From Jackrogersella multiformis (lineage: Eukaryota; Ascomycota; Sordariomycetes; Xylariales; Hypoxylaceae): 64,000 nt of DNA. The DNA lies in contig CADCXD010000002.1 of NCBI GenBank assembly GCA_902806575.1, positions 992,001 to 1,056,000 of the forward strand, written 5' to 3'. Positions 35,457 to 46,494 of the stretch are shown here, in pieces (the first letter of the stretch is position 1; the number at the start of each line of letters is the position of its first letter). Made by a program: the position numbers and the translations under genes. The notes beneath the pieces are model-generated. The model saw only the letters and a list, made by a program, of their open reading frames with translations, was not told the origin of the DNA and did no database searches.

Positions 35457-36434
35457 ATGAGCTTTACGAAAGTATCGAAGCATACATTTGCCAGAGTTCT
35501 TCGACCACGTCCAATCGCATCCTTATATCCGTATTCTAACTACTCCGGCCGGAGAGTCTGTATTGCTACCATCGCCATGGCAGCCAGCCCGCAAAGACAC
35601 TTCCGTAAGCTAACCTACATCGTAGTTTTAATGTGACTAGCAATAACTCGTGAGAATATGAGGCTAATTGGTTGTAGAAAATCCAGCAGTCCTGTCAGTT
35701 CATCCCATCAGGAAGGCTGAGAAACTGCTCCGCTTGAAATGAGACTGACTCGGGATGGCTGTGTAGCGTCTGTGACATACAGGAGAAGTTCCGCAAAGCT
35801 ATCTGGCAGTTTGAAAACATGTAACCAATCCAGACTCCATGCATACCTATACCGCCCCTGAATGCCCCTTCTCTCGGATAGCCAAGTACCTACCTATGTA
35901 CTAACCCAAGCCCCTCCCGAACCCAGCCTCCTCACCACGCAGAAAGTCCTCCGCGCGGCCCAGATCCTCAACGTGCCGGTGTACGTGACGACGCAGAACG
36001 CGGCCAAGCTGGGGCCCACGGTGGCCGAGCTGCAGGACCTGACGGCGGCGGCGGAGGTCAGCGCCGACAAGACGGCCTTCAGCATGCTGCGGGCGCCGGA
36101 GGTCGCGGCGCGCTTCGCCGACGCGGGGAGGAGAGAGGTGGCGATCGTCGGCATCGAGACGCACATCTGCGTCACGCAGACGGCGCTGGACCTGCTGGCC
36201 CGCGGCCACGCCGTCTACGTCCTGGTCGACGCCGTCAGCAGCTGCAACCCCGAGGAGGTCCCCATCGCGCTGGCGCGGCTGAGGGCCGCCGGCGCGGTGG
36301 TCACGACGAGCGAGAGTTGGTTGTATGAGTGCATGGGCGACGCGGGGATCGCGGAGTTCAGGGATGTCGCGAAGCTTGTTAAGGAGACGAGCGGGACCAC
36401 GAAGACGGTGCTAAGTTTGCTTGGTAGGATGTAG
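35457..36434 (+). CDS. Isochorismatase-family cysteine hydrolase with a mitochondrial-type N-terminal extension
   Basis: Four exons (35457-35604, 35678-35693, 35767-35820, 35927-36434) join to 241 residues; exon 2 is only 16 bases. The core reads FQNPAVLVCDIQEKFRKAIW with Asp58, VPVYVTTQNAAKLG, VSADKTAFSML with Lys121 and VAIVGIETHICVTQTALDLL with Cys154, giving the Asp-Lys-Cys triad of the family. The first 49 residues are Arg/Ser-rich without acids (SKHTFARVLRPRPIASLY), like a mitochondrial presequence. An internal ATG at 35577 could give a shorter cytosolic form. The last acceptor was chosen at 35926 because a TACTAAC branch lies just before it and the family spacing is then kept; 35881 would also be in phase. 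Substrate unknown. Exon 4 is strikingly G/C-rich at third positions. Confidence 0.83.
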
Positions 36435-37479
36435 ATGTAGATGCAGATGTGGATTCAGGGGCTAAGGGTTAGGGTTAGGGTTGGTGTATTCGTCGGAGCT
36501 TGGTTGGGCTTTGTACGTGTTACCTAACTAGGTCCCGCTAGCTATTAAACTTACAGATTAAAGAAGCATGACTTAAAAGGAGAACATACGCAGTGGCTTC
36601 GTAGACTCTGGTATTATAATAATGATAGGAAAGGGGCGGGTTATTTTTCTACATACAGAGTGGTGGAAGTATATAATGCGTAACAACAACATAGTTTAGC
36701 ATATACGACCATAGAATCTGGAAAATTCGGGATCCCGTTCGCTCTCCCCTAGACAAGCCGGATATCGCTAGATCAGTAGTTGGGTCGGTGACGACCAGCG
36801 AATCCCTGGTGTTGTATGTTTTCTTTTTTCGAAATTCTTTTGGTTTTGCGTGAGGTTCCTCAGATAAACTTCAGGTACAGGATCATTTTATCCTATATTC
36901 CTTTTTCGGGAATGATAACTTTCCAAGTAGTTCTGTCATACCTTGTGCACGGCCAATGCCAACGCCTGGGGCTGCACCATGAAGCTTCGCACTAAGAGCA
37001 AGTAGCTCATTAGCCTACCTAGGTAGTTATTCCACTCCGCGGGCCCCTTAACATCCTCACTGGAAAATAAATGTCTAGGCGTGTATGGTAAGTAGGCAAC
37101 CATACCTGCGGCCCTTAACCCCTTTTTCCTCGCCTAAAAGAGGAGAGATCGGGGTAATATATAAGTGCTTAAGGAGGCAGGTATTATTATAAACTTCTCG
37201 TAACACTAAAAGCAAGTAAGGTATTAAATAAATACTAGGTATGCCTTAGCTTAAGACACCTGTAATGTCCTTAAGGCCAGCTTTACATATGTAGCTACTT
37301 CGTAACAATCTTTCTGAGCGGTCAGTTATCACTATCACTATTATTATCTCTCGACAGAGCTCATATCAATGAGTACCTATCAAAAACTTAAGGCAGGTAA
37401 TTCATTCATAATTATAGCTATAAACTACCTATCCAACCTAGACTTTTTACCCCTCCCCCAAGCACGCGGCGTCTAGCAA
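36435..37479. other. Convergent 3' spacer with a short telomere-like repeat
   Basis: This 1.04-kb spacer lies between the convergent isochorismatase-like and GH30 genes. It holds a GTAGAT-rich stretch (36430-36450), two and a half TTAGGG units at 36463-36484 and an AT-rich remainder. No coding sequence was seen. Confidence 0.55.
36463..36484 (+). repeat. Short interstitial telomere-like TTAGGG repeat
   Basis: The sequence TAAGGGTTAGGGTTAGGG followed by TTGG gives about three fungal telomere units on the plus strand, inside a gene-rich region with coding sequence on both sides. Confidence 0.8.
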
Positions 37480-39383
37480 TTATACGAACCGCCAGCCCCT
37501 TTTGCTGCTCGCCTTAAAAGCCGGAGGGGCGGGCGGCGCCGGGATATGGAAGGTGGTGATGGAGCGGGCGGCGACGCTGCCGCTGACCGAGCCGGCGGCA
37601 ACGGTGACGTTGATGCTCGCGCAGTTGCGTGTCGCGTCCGTGGCCCAGCCCGTGGCTGCAGTGGCGTTGCCGCCGTTGATCTTGATGCTGACGCTGCTAG
37701 CGGAGGCGCCGGTGCTGATGACGACGACGGCGACGCTGCCGTCCACGTTCCTGAACGCGGCGCTCTTGACGCCCGTCCCGCCGCCGCTGGCCACCCTGAC
37801 GGCCCCCGGCCGCACGAACCGGCTCCAGCTGGCGAAGGCCCAGAGCCGCTTGGACACCTCGTAGTTGTAGGGCGCCTGCTGGTCGACCCGGATCATCTTC
37901 TCGTTGGTCGCCGGCGACGGCCACTGCACGCCCTCCCAGTAGATGTACCCGGATATGTTGGAGTTGACGAGCGCGTTGTAGATGTTGTTGGCCCATGTGA
38001 GCCCCTCGCCCGCGCCGCCGCCCTGGTACCATGACGACGTCCAAGCCCCCTGGAGGTCGCATTGTTCGGAGAGCCAGACGGGGACGCCTGGATTTATATG
38101 TGTCAGTGTCACGTGTGAATAGGAGACAACTTACATTGTAGATTCTTCTGTTTAAAGCAAGGAAGCGAAGAATAGGAGAGCTTTAGGGGTATAAGAATGG
38201 AAAGGTTGCAGCAACGTACTATGAGCTTGTCAGCGATATTATAGCTAGATATTGTCCGTCCCCCTAAGTTATTGATATTACATACCGTGTATTCATAGGC
38301 CCAGACGGCCCACCCGTGTAAGTGTGCGATGTCACCATAGCCAGAAGGTTCTCTGCGTTAGCCGATTTAATCGCGTTCACCATGTTCACCTGGTTCCCCC
38401 AGCCCTCTGACTCACAACAGCCGATGCCCACCTGCGATGACAGATTCGCAGTTTCGAGCGCAGAGTGCAGAACTTTGATGAAGTCGGCCGCTTGAGCCCC
38501 GTTGGAGTTCATCGACGCGTAGCCCGGAGTGAACTCGGGCTCATTGAGGAAGCCAATCCTACGAGCAATATTAAGTCAACAACGATGATTACCCGGTACG
38601 TAGGGACGAAGGGGAATGGAACGTTCGGGTGTTAGCGAAGAATACCGACTCACCTAGTAACCGGAACGCCAGCTTCGGCATAGTATTTAACATACTGGAC
38701 CAGGTAATCCGCATACGCCTGCCTCCAGTCACCACTCTGACAATTCGCCCCAGGAACGCCGCACAGCGTGCCGCCGTTGTTCTCGTTATTATTGGTCTTC
38801 ATGTACCCAGGGGCGCTCCAAGCGTCGCCGTATATCTGGCGCACGCCGTATGTTTTATACGCCTCCTGGGTTAACCATAGCTGGCCAGAATCCTTGTGAA
38901 AATAGTTAATAAGAATCTTTTTATTCTTTATGAATAGTAATATTGTAAAAATACCTTTCCGTCCCACTGGTACTGCGGGGCGGCCTTCGGTCCTCCGGGG
39001 TTCTTGGGAGCAAATGTGTTCATGTGGTCAGAGCTGCTGTCGGGGCTGGACCCGATACCGTTGCGAATGATGGTCAGACCCGCGCCGGACGTCGTGTTGA
39101 ATAGAAGGTCCAGCAGCTCCCGCTGCTTGATCTTGTCAGACATGTTGGTAATCAGATTCGCGCGCTGGAAGGCGAACGAGCAGCCGAACCCGTCAATCGT
39201 CTGTATGAGAATCAATATCAATACAATTTATTGCATATAAATTAGGATATATACCTGGTACGTCTTCGAGAGGTCGACCGTGATAGCTGAGCCGGCCTGG
39301 CGCCGGCTAAGTGGGAGCCATGACGGCACCGCCGACGCGAACGGCAGGGTGCCGGCGAGAGCAATCAGATTTGCCAGCCTCAT
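37480..39383 (-). CDS. Secreted glycoside hydrolase family 30 enzyme (endo-beta-1,6-galactanase-like)
   Basis: On the minus strand clear exons are 39383-39255, 39200-38955, 38892-38654, 38558 to about 38286, and about 38090 to 37480. The protein begins with a signal peptide (MRLANLIALAGTLPFASA). Family landmarks are QTIDGFGCSFAFQRAN, IIRNGIGSSPDSSSDHMNT, IYGDAWSAPGYMKTN, GFLNEPEFTP with the acid/base Glu, SHTYTGGPSGPMNTR, VPVWLSEQCDLQGAW with the nucleophile Glu, and a C-terminal beta domain. Family members cut beta-linked galactan, xylan or glucan; the galactanase reading is the closest I can name. The join between the last two exons is unresolved: direct splicing of CG to the CAG acceptor breaks frame by one base, while a 13-base microexon near 38135-38147 with a GTAATA donor at MNTRY would keep it. 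Confidence 0.82.
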
Positions 39384-40407
39384 TTTCGCTTAGTCGAAGG
39401 TAGGTATTTTTGTAGCACTTTGGGCAGCCTGAAATTTACAGAATTTCATACTGGCGTCTCCCTCCGGTTTTATGAGTATGGAATGCCTCCATTAGAAGAT
39501 CTCAACGACGTAAAAGACCTGCATGATCGATATTTGCCGGCCAACCCATACTAATTGGCATGTCTCGTTCTAGACCGTCGTCGTATTCTAGCGGTAATAT
39601 TTGGATGTAGTGTATACTACCATTCTATATCCTCGACACGTGGAGAAACCATGTGGTCGTCGTGTTAAGCTCCGCGAGATGGAACCTCCGCATCTTGGTT
39701 GTGGGGTACGTGAGCCTGTTCAGATTAACGATATCCAAGCCAAGGACGGGTAAATAGTCAATATCCTCTTCGCCGAGTTATCTAGGTAGGCATTTAGCCA
39801 CTGGCTACTCTCCGCACATAGGCAGCGGGTTCTGGCCTTCTGAAAATGAGAGAGCTCGAGTCTAAAAATGGAACCGCTGCCACTGATGGGTTGGAAAAGG
39901 AGCAAGACCTAACACCTAGGTATCGGCTCATTTAGTCCACAATTCCCGTTGGAACGATATATGAAAGGCTGTCAGCTTTAGTTGTTCGTAAATCTGTCGA
40001 CGAAGCTGAAAATGATCATACCCAATATTAAATACCTAAATTAGTTAAATCAAGTCGTTTTCTTACCTTGTTTTTGGTCTCACCATTTGACCATGCTAAG
40101 AAAACACTAAGTATTCACGAAAAATGAATTCTCAACGAAGTATTTGAAATTCAATGAGCGGTATCCATTCGAATAACGAGATGGCGCTGATTGTATTGTT
40201 ATGTAAATGCCATTGGGCTGGGCTATATAATTCACCGCAATGCTATAAGACATGTCTTTGTAGCATGGGCTAAGATTCGAATCAGATCATAATGTGAAGA
40301 TCACAAGCGTTTGAATTCTTCCGCTACACTCGAAAGAACGTGGATAAGGTCCGATGAGCTCCCCTTTTGCGGATCTGTACTCGTCTCTATTGAGACTAAG
40401 AGTGCAA
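39384..40407. other. Spacer upstream of the GH30 gene and downstream of 5-aminolevulinate synthase
   Basis: This 1.02-kb spacer should contain the promoter of the secreted glycosidase and the 3' UTR of the ALAS gene. A tRNA-like B-box word at about 40275 is not backed by a cloverleaf. Nothing else was seen. Confidence 0.55.
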
Positions 40408-42325
40408 TTAGGCGGCGGTGCTCACGGCCCTAGCCGAGTTCTCGCGTTCGAGAAGAGTCTCCATGAAGCCATTTGCTGGCCTTGATTCCTTAATTTCCTT
40501 GGCAATTTCTTGGTCGATTCCAAGCTGCTCGTCCGTCCACAGAGGTTCCTGGACATTGGCTCCGGCTTCACCAACACCAATGAACCCACCCTCAGCCGCC
40601 CACTCGGAGGTCCGCTTAATGCCAAGCTTGGACCAGATCTCATCAATGGCGGCGACAAGCTGATCACGGAATTCCTTTGTATGACCCGGGGTCGGAGTGA
40701 TTCTCAAACGCTCTTGACCGACTGGTACAGTGGGGTAGTTGATAGACTGCACATAAATCTGATAATCGTTTAATAACATATCCGAGGCTTGCTTCGCAAG
40801 CTCGGCATTTCCGACCAGAATCGGCACGATATGCGAGGGATTGGGAATGACGGGGATGTCCTTAGCATCCAATGCCTCCTTAACAGCACGCGTGTGGAGT
40901 TGCTGGAGTCTTCTGTCTCCATTGTAGTCCATCTGATATTCAATGGCAGCCCTAGCGCCAGCCATAGTAGCCGGTGGGAGAGAGGTCGTGAAAATGAAGC
41001 CGGGTGCTAGGGATCTAATAACATCCACGAGCTTTGCGCTTCCCGCGATGTAACCACCGACACAACCGTATGCCTTGCCGAGAGTGCCAGTTATAATATC
41101 TATACGATCCATAATAGTTCCTTCGGGTTTGCCCTGCCGGTGGGCCTCGAAATCTAGATGCTCGGCAACACCGGCACCGTTTGACCCATACATACCAACA
41201 GCGTGAACTTCATCGAGGAATGTGATAGCTCCGTATTTATCAGCGAGATCACAGATTCCTTCAATCGGCCCAATTGAGCCGCACATACTGTAGACGGACT
41301 CGAATGCGATGATTTTAGGCGTGTCGATCGGCAGAGAAGCTAGTTTGGCCTCAAGATCTTCCAAATCATTATGTTTGAATACGATCTTCTTCGTCCCAGA
41401 ATGACGAATACCCTGGATCATGGACGCATGGTTCAGGCTGTCAGATAAGATGACGCATTCCGGTAGTTTGCTCCCGAGCGTCGCAAGTGTCGCATCGTTG
41501 GCGACATAGCAGGAGCTGAAGACAAGCGCTGCCTCCTTGGAGTGCAGCTTGGCTATAGTGTCCTCAAGTTCGACTGCGTGTTTGTTGTGGCCGGAGATAT
41601 TTCTCGTACCACCAGCACCAGCACCATATTCATCAAGAGTATCGTGCATTTGCTGCAAAACCCGAGAGTTTCGACCCATTCCCAGATAATCGTTAGAGCA
41701 CCACACCGTCACCCGTTCCTCCCTCCTAGCTCCGTGGGCTTGAGGGAACTCCTTAGCCAACCGATTGATATTATTGAAGTAACGGTACGACTTGTCTTTG
41801 TGCTTCTTGTCGAGTTCTCCATGGTAAAAGGCATCGTAATCGAATTTGGCATTCTGACTCGGATGCTTTCCAGCATGCGCAGACACATTGGCTTTGCGAT
41901 TAACATGAACGGCCGGCGGGAATGGCACTAGGAGGAATTGTCAGTATTCGGCTCTGGTATATTAAGGATTGCGCGTGCATACCTGATTCGTGAGCAGGAA
42001 AGACGGAGGTGTCCACGGTTCTGGCTTCGCGCGAACGGCTGGTATGAATCTTGGCTCTCCCCGGCTGTGACGAAGCGGAGTGGTGGCGAATTCCTGCGAC
42101 AGTGGCAGCACTGGCCATTGGAGTCTTACCGACTCTAGCAGACTGGATGGCGAGCGCCTTGCCCATGACAGGGCAGCGCTGGCCTAGCAGCTGCAACTTG
42201 GAGATGGTACCGCCGCATGGAGAGGCGTGAGGACGAGTCGAAGTGGACAGAGCGCGGAGAGTGGCGGGGGATGCCTTCTTCAAGAAGGGGCACAAAGCCT
42301 TGGATTGACGAAGCACGGCGTCCAT
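40408..42325 (-). CDS. hem1: 5-aminolevulinate synthase, mitochondrial
   Basis: Two exons on the minus strand (42325-41983 and 41927-40408) join to 620 residues through a 55-nt intron. The enzyme condenses glycine with succinyl-CoA, the first step of haem synthesis, in the mitochondrial matrix. The N-terminal 115 residues are an Arg/Ser-rich presequence with two Cys-Pro motifs (ALCPFLKK and GQRCPVMGK), which match haem-regulatory motifs of other ALAS presequences. The PLP-dependent core has WCSNDYLGMGRNSRV, YGAGAGGTRNISGHN, FESVYSMCGSIGPI, FLDEVHAVGMYG and the cofactor lysine at about 399 in TGTLGKAYGCVGGY. The C-terminal region ends in a fungal extension (NGFMETLLEREN). Start and splice sites are fixed by phase and homology. 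Confidence 0.96.
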
Positions 42326-44036
42326 GGTGACAACGATCGACAGAAAACAGAAAAATCCGAGATTTGTCTTACCAATCGATCTAGCTCAATGGTTCAATGG
42401 GGGATGGGGGTAAAATACTTAGAACGAAAAAGAGGGTTCAATGGTTTAGACAATGGTTTAATAGAAGAAGTTCCGATTTATGTACTAAATTATTTTAGGA
42501 CGGTGCACTGTAGGTATGGGAGTACCTGCCTGAGCGCCTCCAGGGTATCCATGCTGCATGGTGGGGTTTAGTAACTGCAGTCTGCCATAAAAATTTTAGG
42601 TAGGCAATAGGTACATAGGTACGATATGTACTAGGTACCTACCTAGGTAACTATGTACTCTGAGTATACTATTCTCATAAACACTCATAATTACCTACCT
42701 AGGTACCTACCTAGGTACCTACCATAACTCATAACTTCTATCTCATCATAATAGTAGGAGGATGTACCTTTGGCACTTCTTATAACCTCAATTGAAACCG
42801 TGTGTAGGTAAGTATGCATGTAAAGTGTAAGACACTTGATGACAGATGTCTATATTATGATTGGAGACTAGGTAAAGACTAGGTCAAATAAGTCTAACGT
42901 AAGAGAACAAAGAGGAACAATCTAGTTGCTCTTAATTGGGCCGAAGCAAAACCCGCAAAACAACACTAGGCAACAAGGAGATGGATATACGACATACGAC
43001 CAGACGACTTAGGCGAGACGGGTATACCGTTAAACACCGCCAGTGTAGTCATGTAGGAGAGGTACACTAGGTAAAGCATACCTAGGATATGTAGATAGTA
43101 TATTCCCAACCTAGATCAGGTATCTAATAGCATAAAAATGTGCTCTTTGCTCGGACCTTCGGCATCCCGCATTTCCCCCGCTCAGTCTATTTGTACACTA
43201 TGTACCTAGGTATGTACCTACATAGTACTGGCCAGAGCAGGGAACTTGCTGAGTTTCTAGACCTATTGAAGATTTTCCCATTGGTCAATTCTATACTTTC
43301 TTACCTAAACAGGAACTGGTTCCACAGCACACGTGCTATAACTGTGTGTAATGCATCCTAGCTGTGCGGCATCGTACGTTAAATGTTCTAGGTACCTAGG
43401 TGGAGGTGTCATGTGACCAATGGGATTAAGATGAAGTTTCTCGTTTCCGATTAGGTAAACTTCAGCACTTAAAAGAGGGACAACAACTATTTTACTCTCA
43501 AGAACCTCTGGAAATTGCCCATCTTTCAAATCCTAATAACCACCTACCCACATACCTAGGTACGTAGGTAGCCCATTTTACGTGGGCTTTAAGCCTAAGC
43601 TCCAACCTGATCTTAAGCCTTGAGCCGACTTGGGTTTTGCTCTTAAGTAGGTACCTGGTACAGTTCTGTAGGTACCTACCTCCTAGGGACATCAAGCAGG
43701 GGAAAAAAGATGGAAGCCAACATAACGTTCTTATGCACCGGATTTGCCGCGGACTAAACGGCTGATTTACTGAGGAGTTTTACGTTTTACGCAAGACTTC
43801 CGTAATGCCCGAGTTTACCAGGGGTTACCGATACTAGGATTGTGTTGGTTCTTTTTCGGGTAGTTACACGGATGGCTCGTTGTCCAACAGCCCTCTCCCT
43901 CCCCCCTTTTATGGCGGATGGCTTATGATGGATGTACCCACCACCCTTCCATCCCTCACCAAAAGATTCTTCAGGCATCTTTGTAGTCAATTAGCAAGCT
44001 AAACCAAATTGTCCCCCTTCAAAACCCGAGCGCAGG
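42326..44036. other. 1.7-kb divergent spacer rich in palindromic words
   Basis: This spacer holds the promoters of the ALAS and DUF924 genes. TACCTAGGTA-type clusters lie at about 42597-42735, 43199-43230, 43390-43405, 43551-43575 and 43648-43690, one of the highest densities in the window. No coding sequence could be supported. Confidence 0.6.
42597..42735. repeat. Cluster of TACCTACCTAGGTA-type words
   Basis: About 140 bases contain at least four copies of CTACCTAGGTA in both orientations, including ACCTACCTAGGTACCTACC repeated nearly head to tail. Confidence 0.75.
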
Positions 44037-44702
44037 ATGACGAGTCAGCTCAACCAGCCGCTATCAGCTACTACGGTAGATACACCAACTAAGGGCGGCC
44101 CCACCACTCCAGCAGATGACTTCTCTAACATAACCCGTCTGCTGTCGTTCTGGTTCGACCATCCCGACGGGCTGGTCAAGTGGTTCATACCGTCGCCCAC
44201 CGTGGACGCTGAGTGCCAGACGTGGACGCCGCTCGTGGAGGCAGCGCGGGCGGGGGCGCTCGACGGGTGGGCGCAGACGCCGGACGGGACGTTGGCGCTA
44301 CTGCTGCTGCTGGACCAGGTGCCACGGAACGTGTACAGAGGGACGGAGGCGGCATTCGCATCGGAAAGTGTAGCGTTGGATGTGGCGGTCGACGCTGTGG
44401 CGCGCGGTGACGACCGCCGCGTCGCGCTCGACCGCCAGATGTTCTTCTACCTGCCGCTCATGCACACCGAGTCCATGCTGGCGCAGGTCGGCTGCCTCGG
44501 GCTGTACCGGGGCATGGTGGCGCGCGCCGAACCCGGCTCTGCCATGCACGAACTGCTTGACGGAGCCCTCGGCATGGCCCAGGTCCACGTCGACGTTATC
44601 CGCCGCTTCGGCCGCTTTCCGGGCCGCAACGCAGCCCTAGGCCGCGAGAGCACCGACGAGGAACTGGCGTTCCTGCGAGAAAAGGGACCAAGGGGGTTCT
44701 AG
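44037..44702 (+). CDS. DUF924 family protein
   Basis: A single uninterrupted exon encodes 221 residues. DUF924 landmarks run through it: RLLSFWFDHPDGLVKWF, TLALLLLLDQVPRNVYRG, TEAAFASESVAL, DRQMFFYLPLMHTES, and FGRFPGRNAALGRESTDEEL, closing with an AFLREKGP tail. The family is common in bacteria and present in many fungi. The fold is all-helical (TPR-like), with no established reaction. The gene has no intron and is distinctly G/C-rich at third codon positions compared with neighbours such as the SAT4-like and HHE genes, which could reflect bacterial origin or simply base bias; this is inference. An N-terminal Ser/Thr/Pro stretch of about 30 residues is not part of the domain. Confidence 0.9.
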   Translation: MTSQLNQPLSATTVDTPTKGGPTTPADDFSNITRLLSFWFDHPDGLVKWFIPSPTVDAECQTWTPLVEAARAGALDGWAQTPDGTLALLLLLDQVPRNVYRGTEAAFASESVALDVAVDAVARGDDRRVALDRQMFFYLPLMHTESMLAQVGCLGLYRGMVARAEPGSAMHELLDGALGMAQVHVDVIRRFGRFPGRNAALGRESTDEELAFLREKGPRGF

Positions 44703-45048
44703 CTAGCTACCCACCTAGGTAGATTTCTTGTCCTCGTGTCAGGAGCAAGGCCACATGCGGCGGCATCACCGTAATAAAGTGTCATGGTACCAATTCTACC
44801 TGCCACGACATAAACTCTACGTGACACAGTGGAATTCTAGTTGACACAGGATCAATGGATTAGGAGAAGTCATAGCTTTCACGAGAATGAAGGACACCCC
44901 TTTCAGTAATTTTGGTCTTTCGGGTATTATATTACAGTTAATATGGGACCTCCCGTCCTACGATTGAAAAATTGTCAGAGAACTATGGTTCCTTTCTTTC
45001 CCCTTCCGGTAAGTTGTCCCTACGCATCTCCTGATTATCAAGCCCTCG
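44703..45048. other. Short convergent spacer
   Basis: These 346 bases lie between the convergent DUF924 and SAT4-like genes. A repeated TGACACA word (about 44820-44850) is visible and nothing more. Confidence 0.5.
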
Positions 45049-46494
45049 TCAAACCGCCGACACATTGCCCGTGGGCTTCGTCGGGTCGTGATAATCATAA
45101 AGTGAGAGCTCGTCAGTTCTTGGATACATGTCCAGGTCATACTCGCCTGTCCTCAAGATGCCTTGTTGGACTTGGATTGAGGCTGGTCTGAGGCTTGTAA
45201 TCGACGTGCTTGCCTTGACAGTCCTTCTCTCGATGGCGCCCGCAGCAGCGGGATTCCACCGAGAGCTTGACTGGCCGGGCGAAACTCTTGGTGGTGATCT
45301 TGCACTTCGCAATAGCGATAGCTCCGACATGTAAGAGGATACAACGTTATTGGCGGTGACGATGATCGGTGCGAAGGTCGGCAGGCATGCGCATATCAGG
45401 CCAACGGAGTTTTCGATGGCAGCCCATAAGTAGATATCGGCAGTGATCCAGGTAGTATCCACATTCAGTTGATTGGCGGTCATTGCAAATCGAAGACGCG
45501 TACACTCGGCACCGATAGCACTAGCAAGGTGAGTGTCGGACACGAGAGGTCAGTTTTGGGGCTCGAGATGGACTTACAAGGCTCCTGTTCCGAATATAAG
45601 CATAAGGCCAATCTTTTGCGGAGGCTTCAGCTGTATCTGCGAAAGCATGATAATCGGCAATACAAATAGAGCAACTTCCACCGCGATGGTCAGGGCGCTC
45701 GAAGCAACGACGAGAGCGGCGGTGTTGACTCCGCAAAATCCCTGGGCTGGGGGGTTCAAACTCGAGTCGAGCCGTTCCCAGAAGTATGATGGTGGTGTAC
45801 TACATGATGTTAGAGCGAATGTGCTTACAGCGACTAAGAGTGAAGAATATATACCATTGGAACGCGGCACCGAAGAAGCCCGCTGTGGAGTGTCCGATAA
45901 CATAGCAGAACAAAATGTACCACGTGTACATGAACCACCTAACGTTAATCGTGAAGACTCTCCGGTAAAGGAAAAGAAGGGCCATTTTGACGAGGCGAGC
46001 AATTGGATTGATGAGCGCATTGATATATCCGATCTGTCCTGGTAAATATCTCTTGGCCTCGAGCTGGGGGAATCACCTCACCTGAATAATTTTCCACGCG
46101 CCGGCTGGATCAACAGCCCAGACGTGTCTCCCCATGCCACGGTGAACAGCTTTATTCAATCGGTCAGGAGGCTTGGCGTTGGATCAATTAGGACGATGGG
46201 AAACATACAAAGAACCACGGTGACACAGTAACCGATGACGAATATCTATAGCTCTACGTGAGTTTACCATCTTGACGACGTGACGAGTTTTTGATGACAT
46301 ACTAAAGCAGCAACCGAAAGCCAATCATCGGTGCCAAATCCCGCCCAGCGGTTGAGTCTTGAAGCAAAACTGAGGAAAACCGTAACGGTAGTAAGACTAA
46401 TCAAAATCGATGCGGCCGCAATTATGCTCGGTCCTCTATCCTCGTGGAAAGTAGCCTCCTGTTCAGGTGTCAAAGGTGCAAGTTCCGCTGACAT
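45049..46494 (-). CDS. SAT4-like (fungal rhodopsin-domain) seven-helix membrane protein
   Basis: Six exons on the minus strand (46494-46303, 46245-46209, 46149-46082, 46033-45855, 45799-45578, 45520-45049) join to 389 residues. The pattern is that of the large fungal rhodopsin-domain/SAT4 family: IIAAASILISLTTVTVFLSF as helix 1, GFGTDDWLSVAAL, the VHRGMGRHVW loop, NPIARLVKMALLFLYRRVF, GAAFQCTPPSYFWER, the CGVNTAALVVASSALTIAVE helix, VALFVLPIIMLSQIQ, FAIGAECTRLRFAM, and ENSVGLICACLPTFAPI as the last helix. The Ser/Pro-rich C-terminal 110 residues are cytosolic-type. Members are membrane proteins without a settled ligand; some lie in secondary-metabolite clusters or among Pth11-like receptors. 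Six short exons with exact phases make the model strong. Confidence 0.9.

Noticed and set aside
36463..36484. Telomere-like repeat considered as a chromosome end
   Set aside because: Only about three units, with conserved genes on both sides.
40268..40285. tRNA B-box-like word GATTCGAATC
   Set aside because: No acceptor stem, A-box or anticodon arm could be drawn around it on either strand.
42597..43690. Regularly spaced palindromic words considered as a CRISPR-like or satellite array
   Set aside because: Repeat length and spacing are irregular, spacers are not unique units of fixed size, and the host is a eukaryote.
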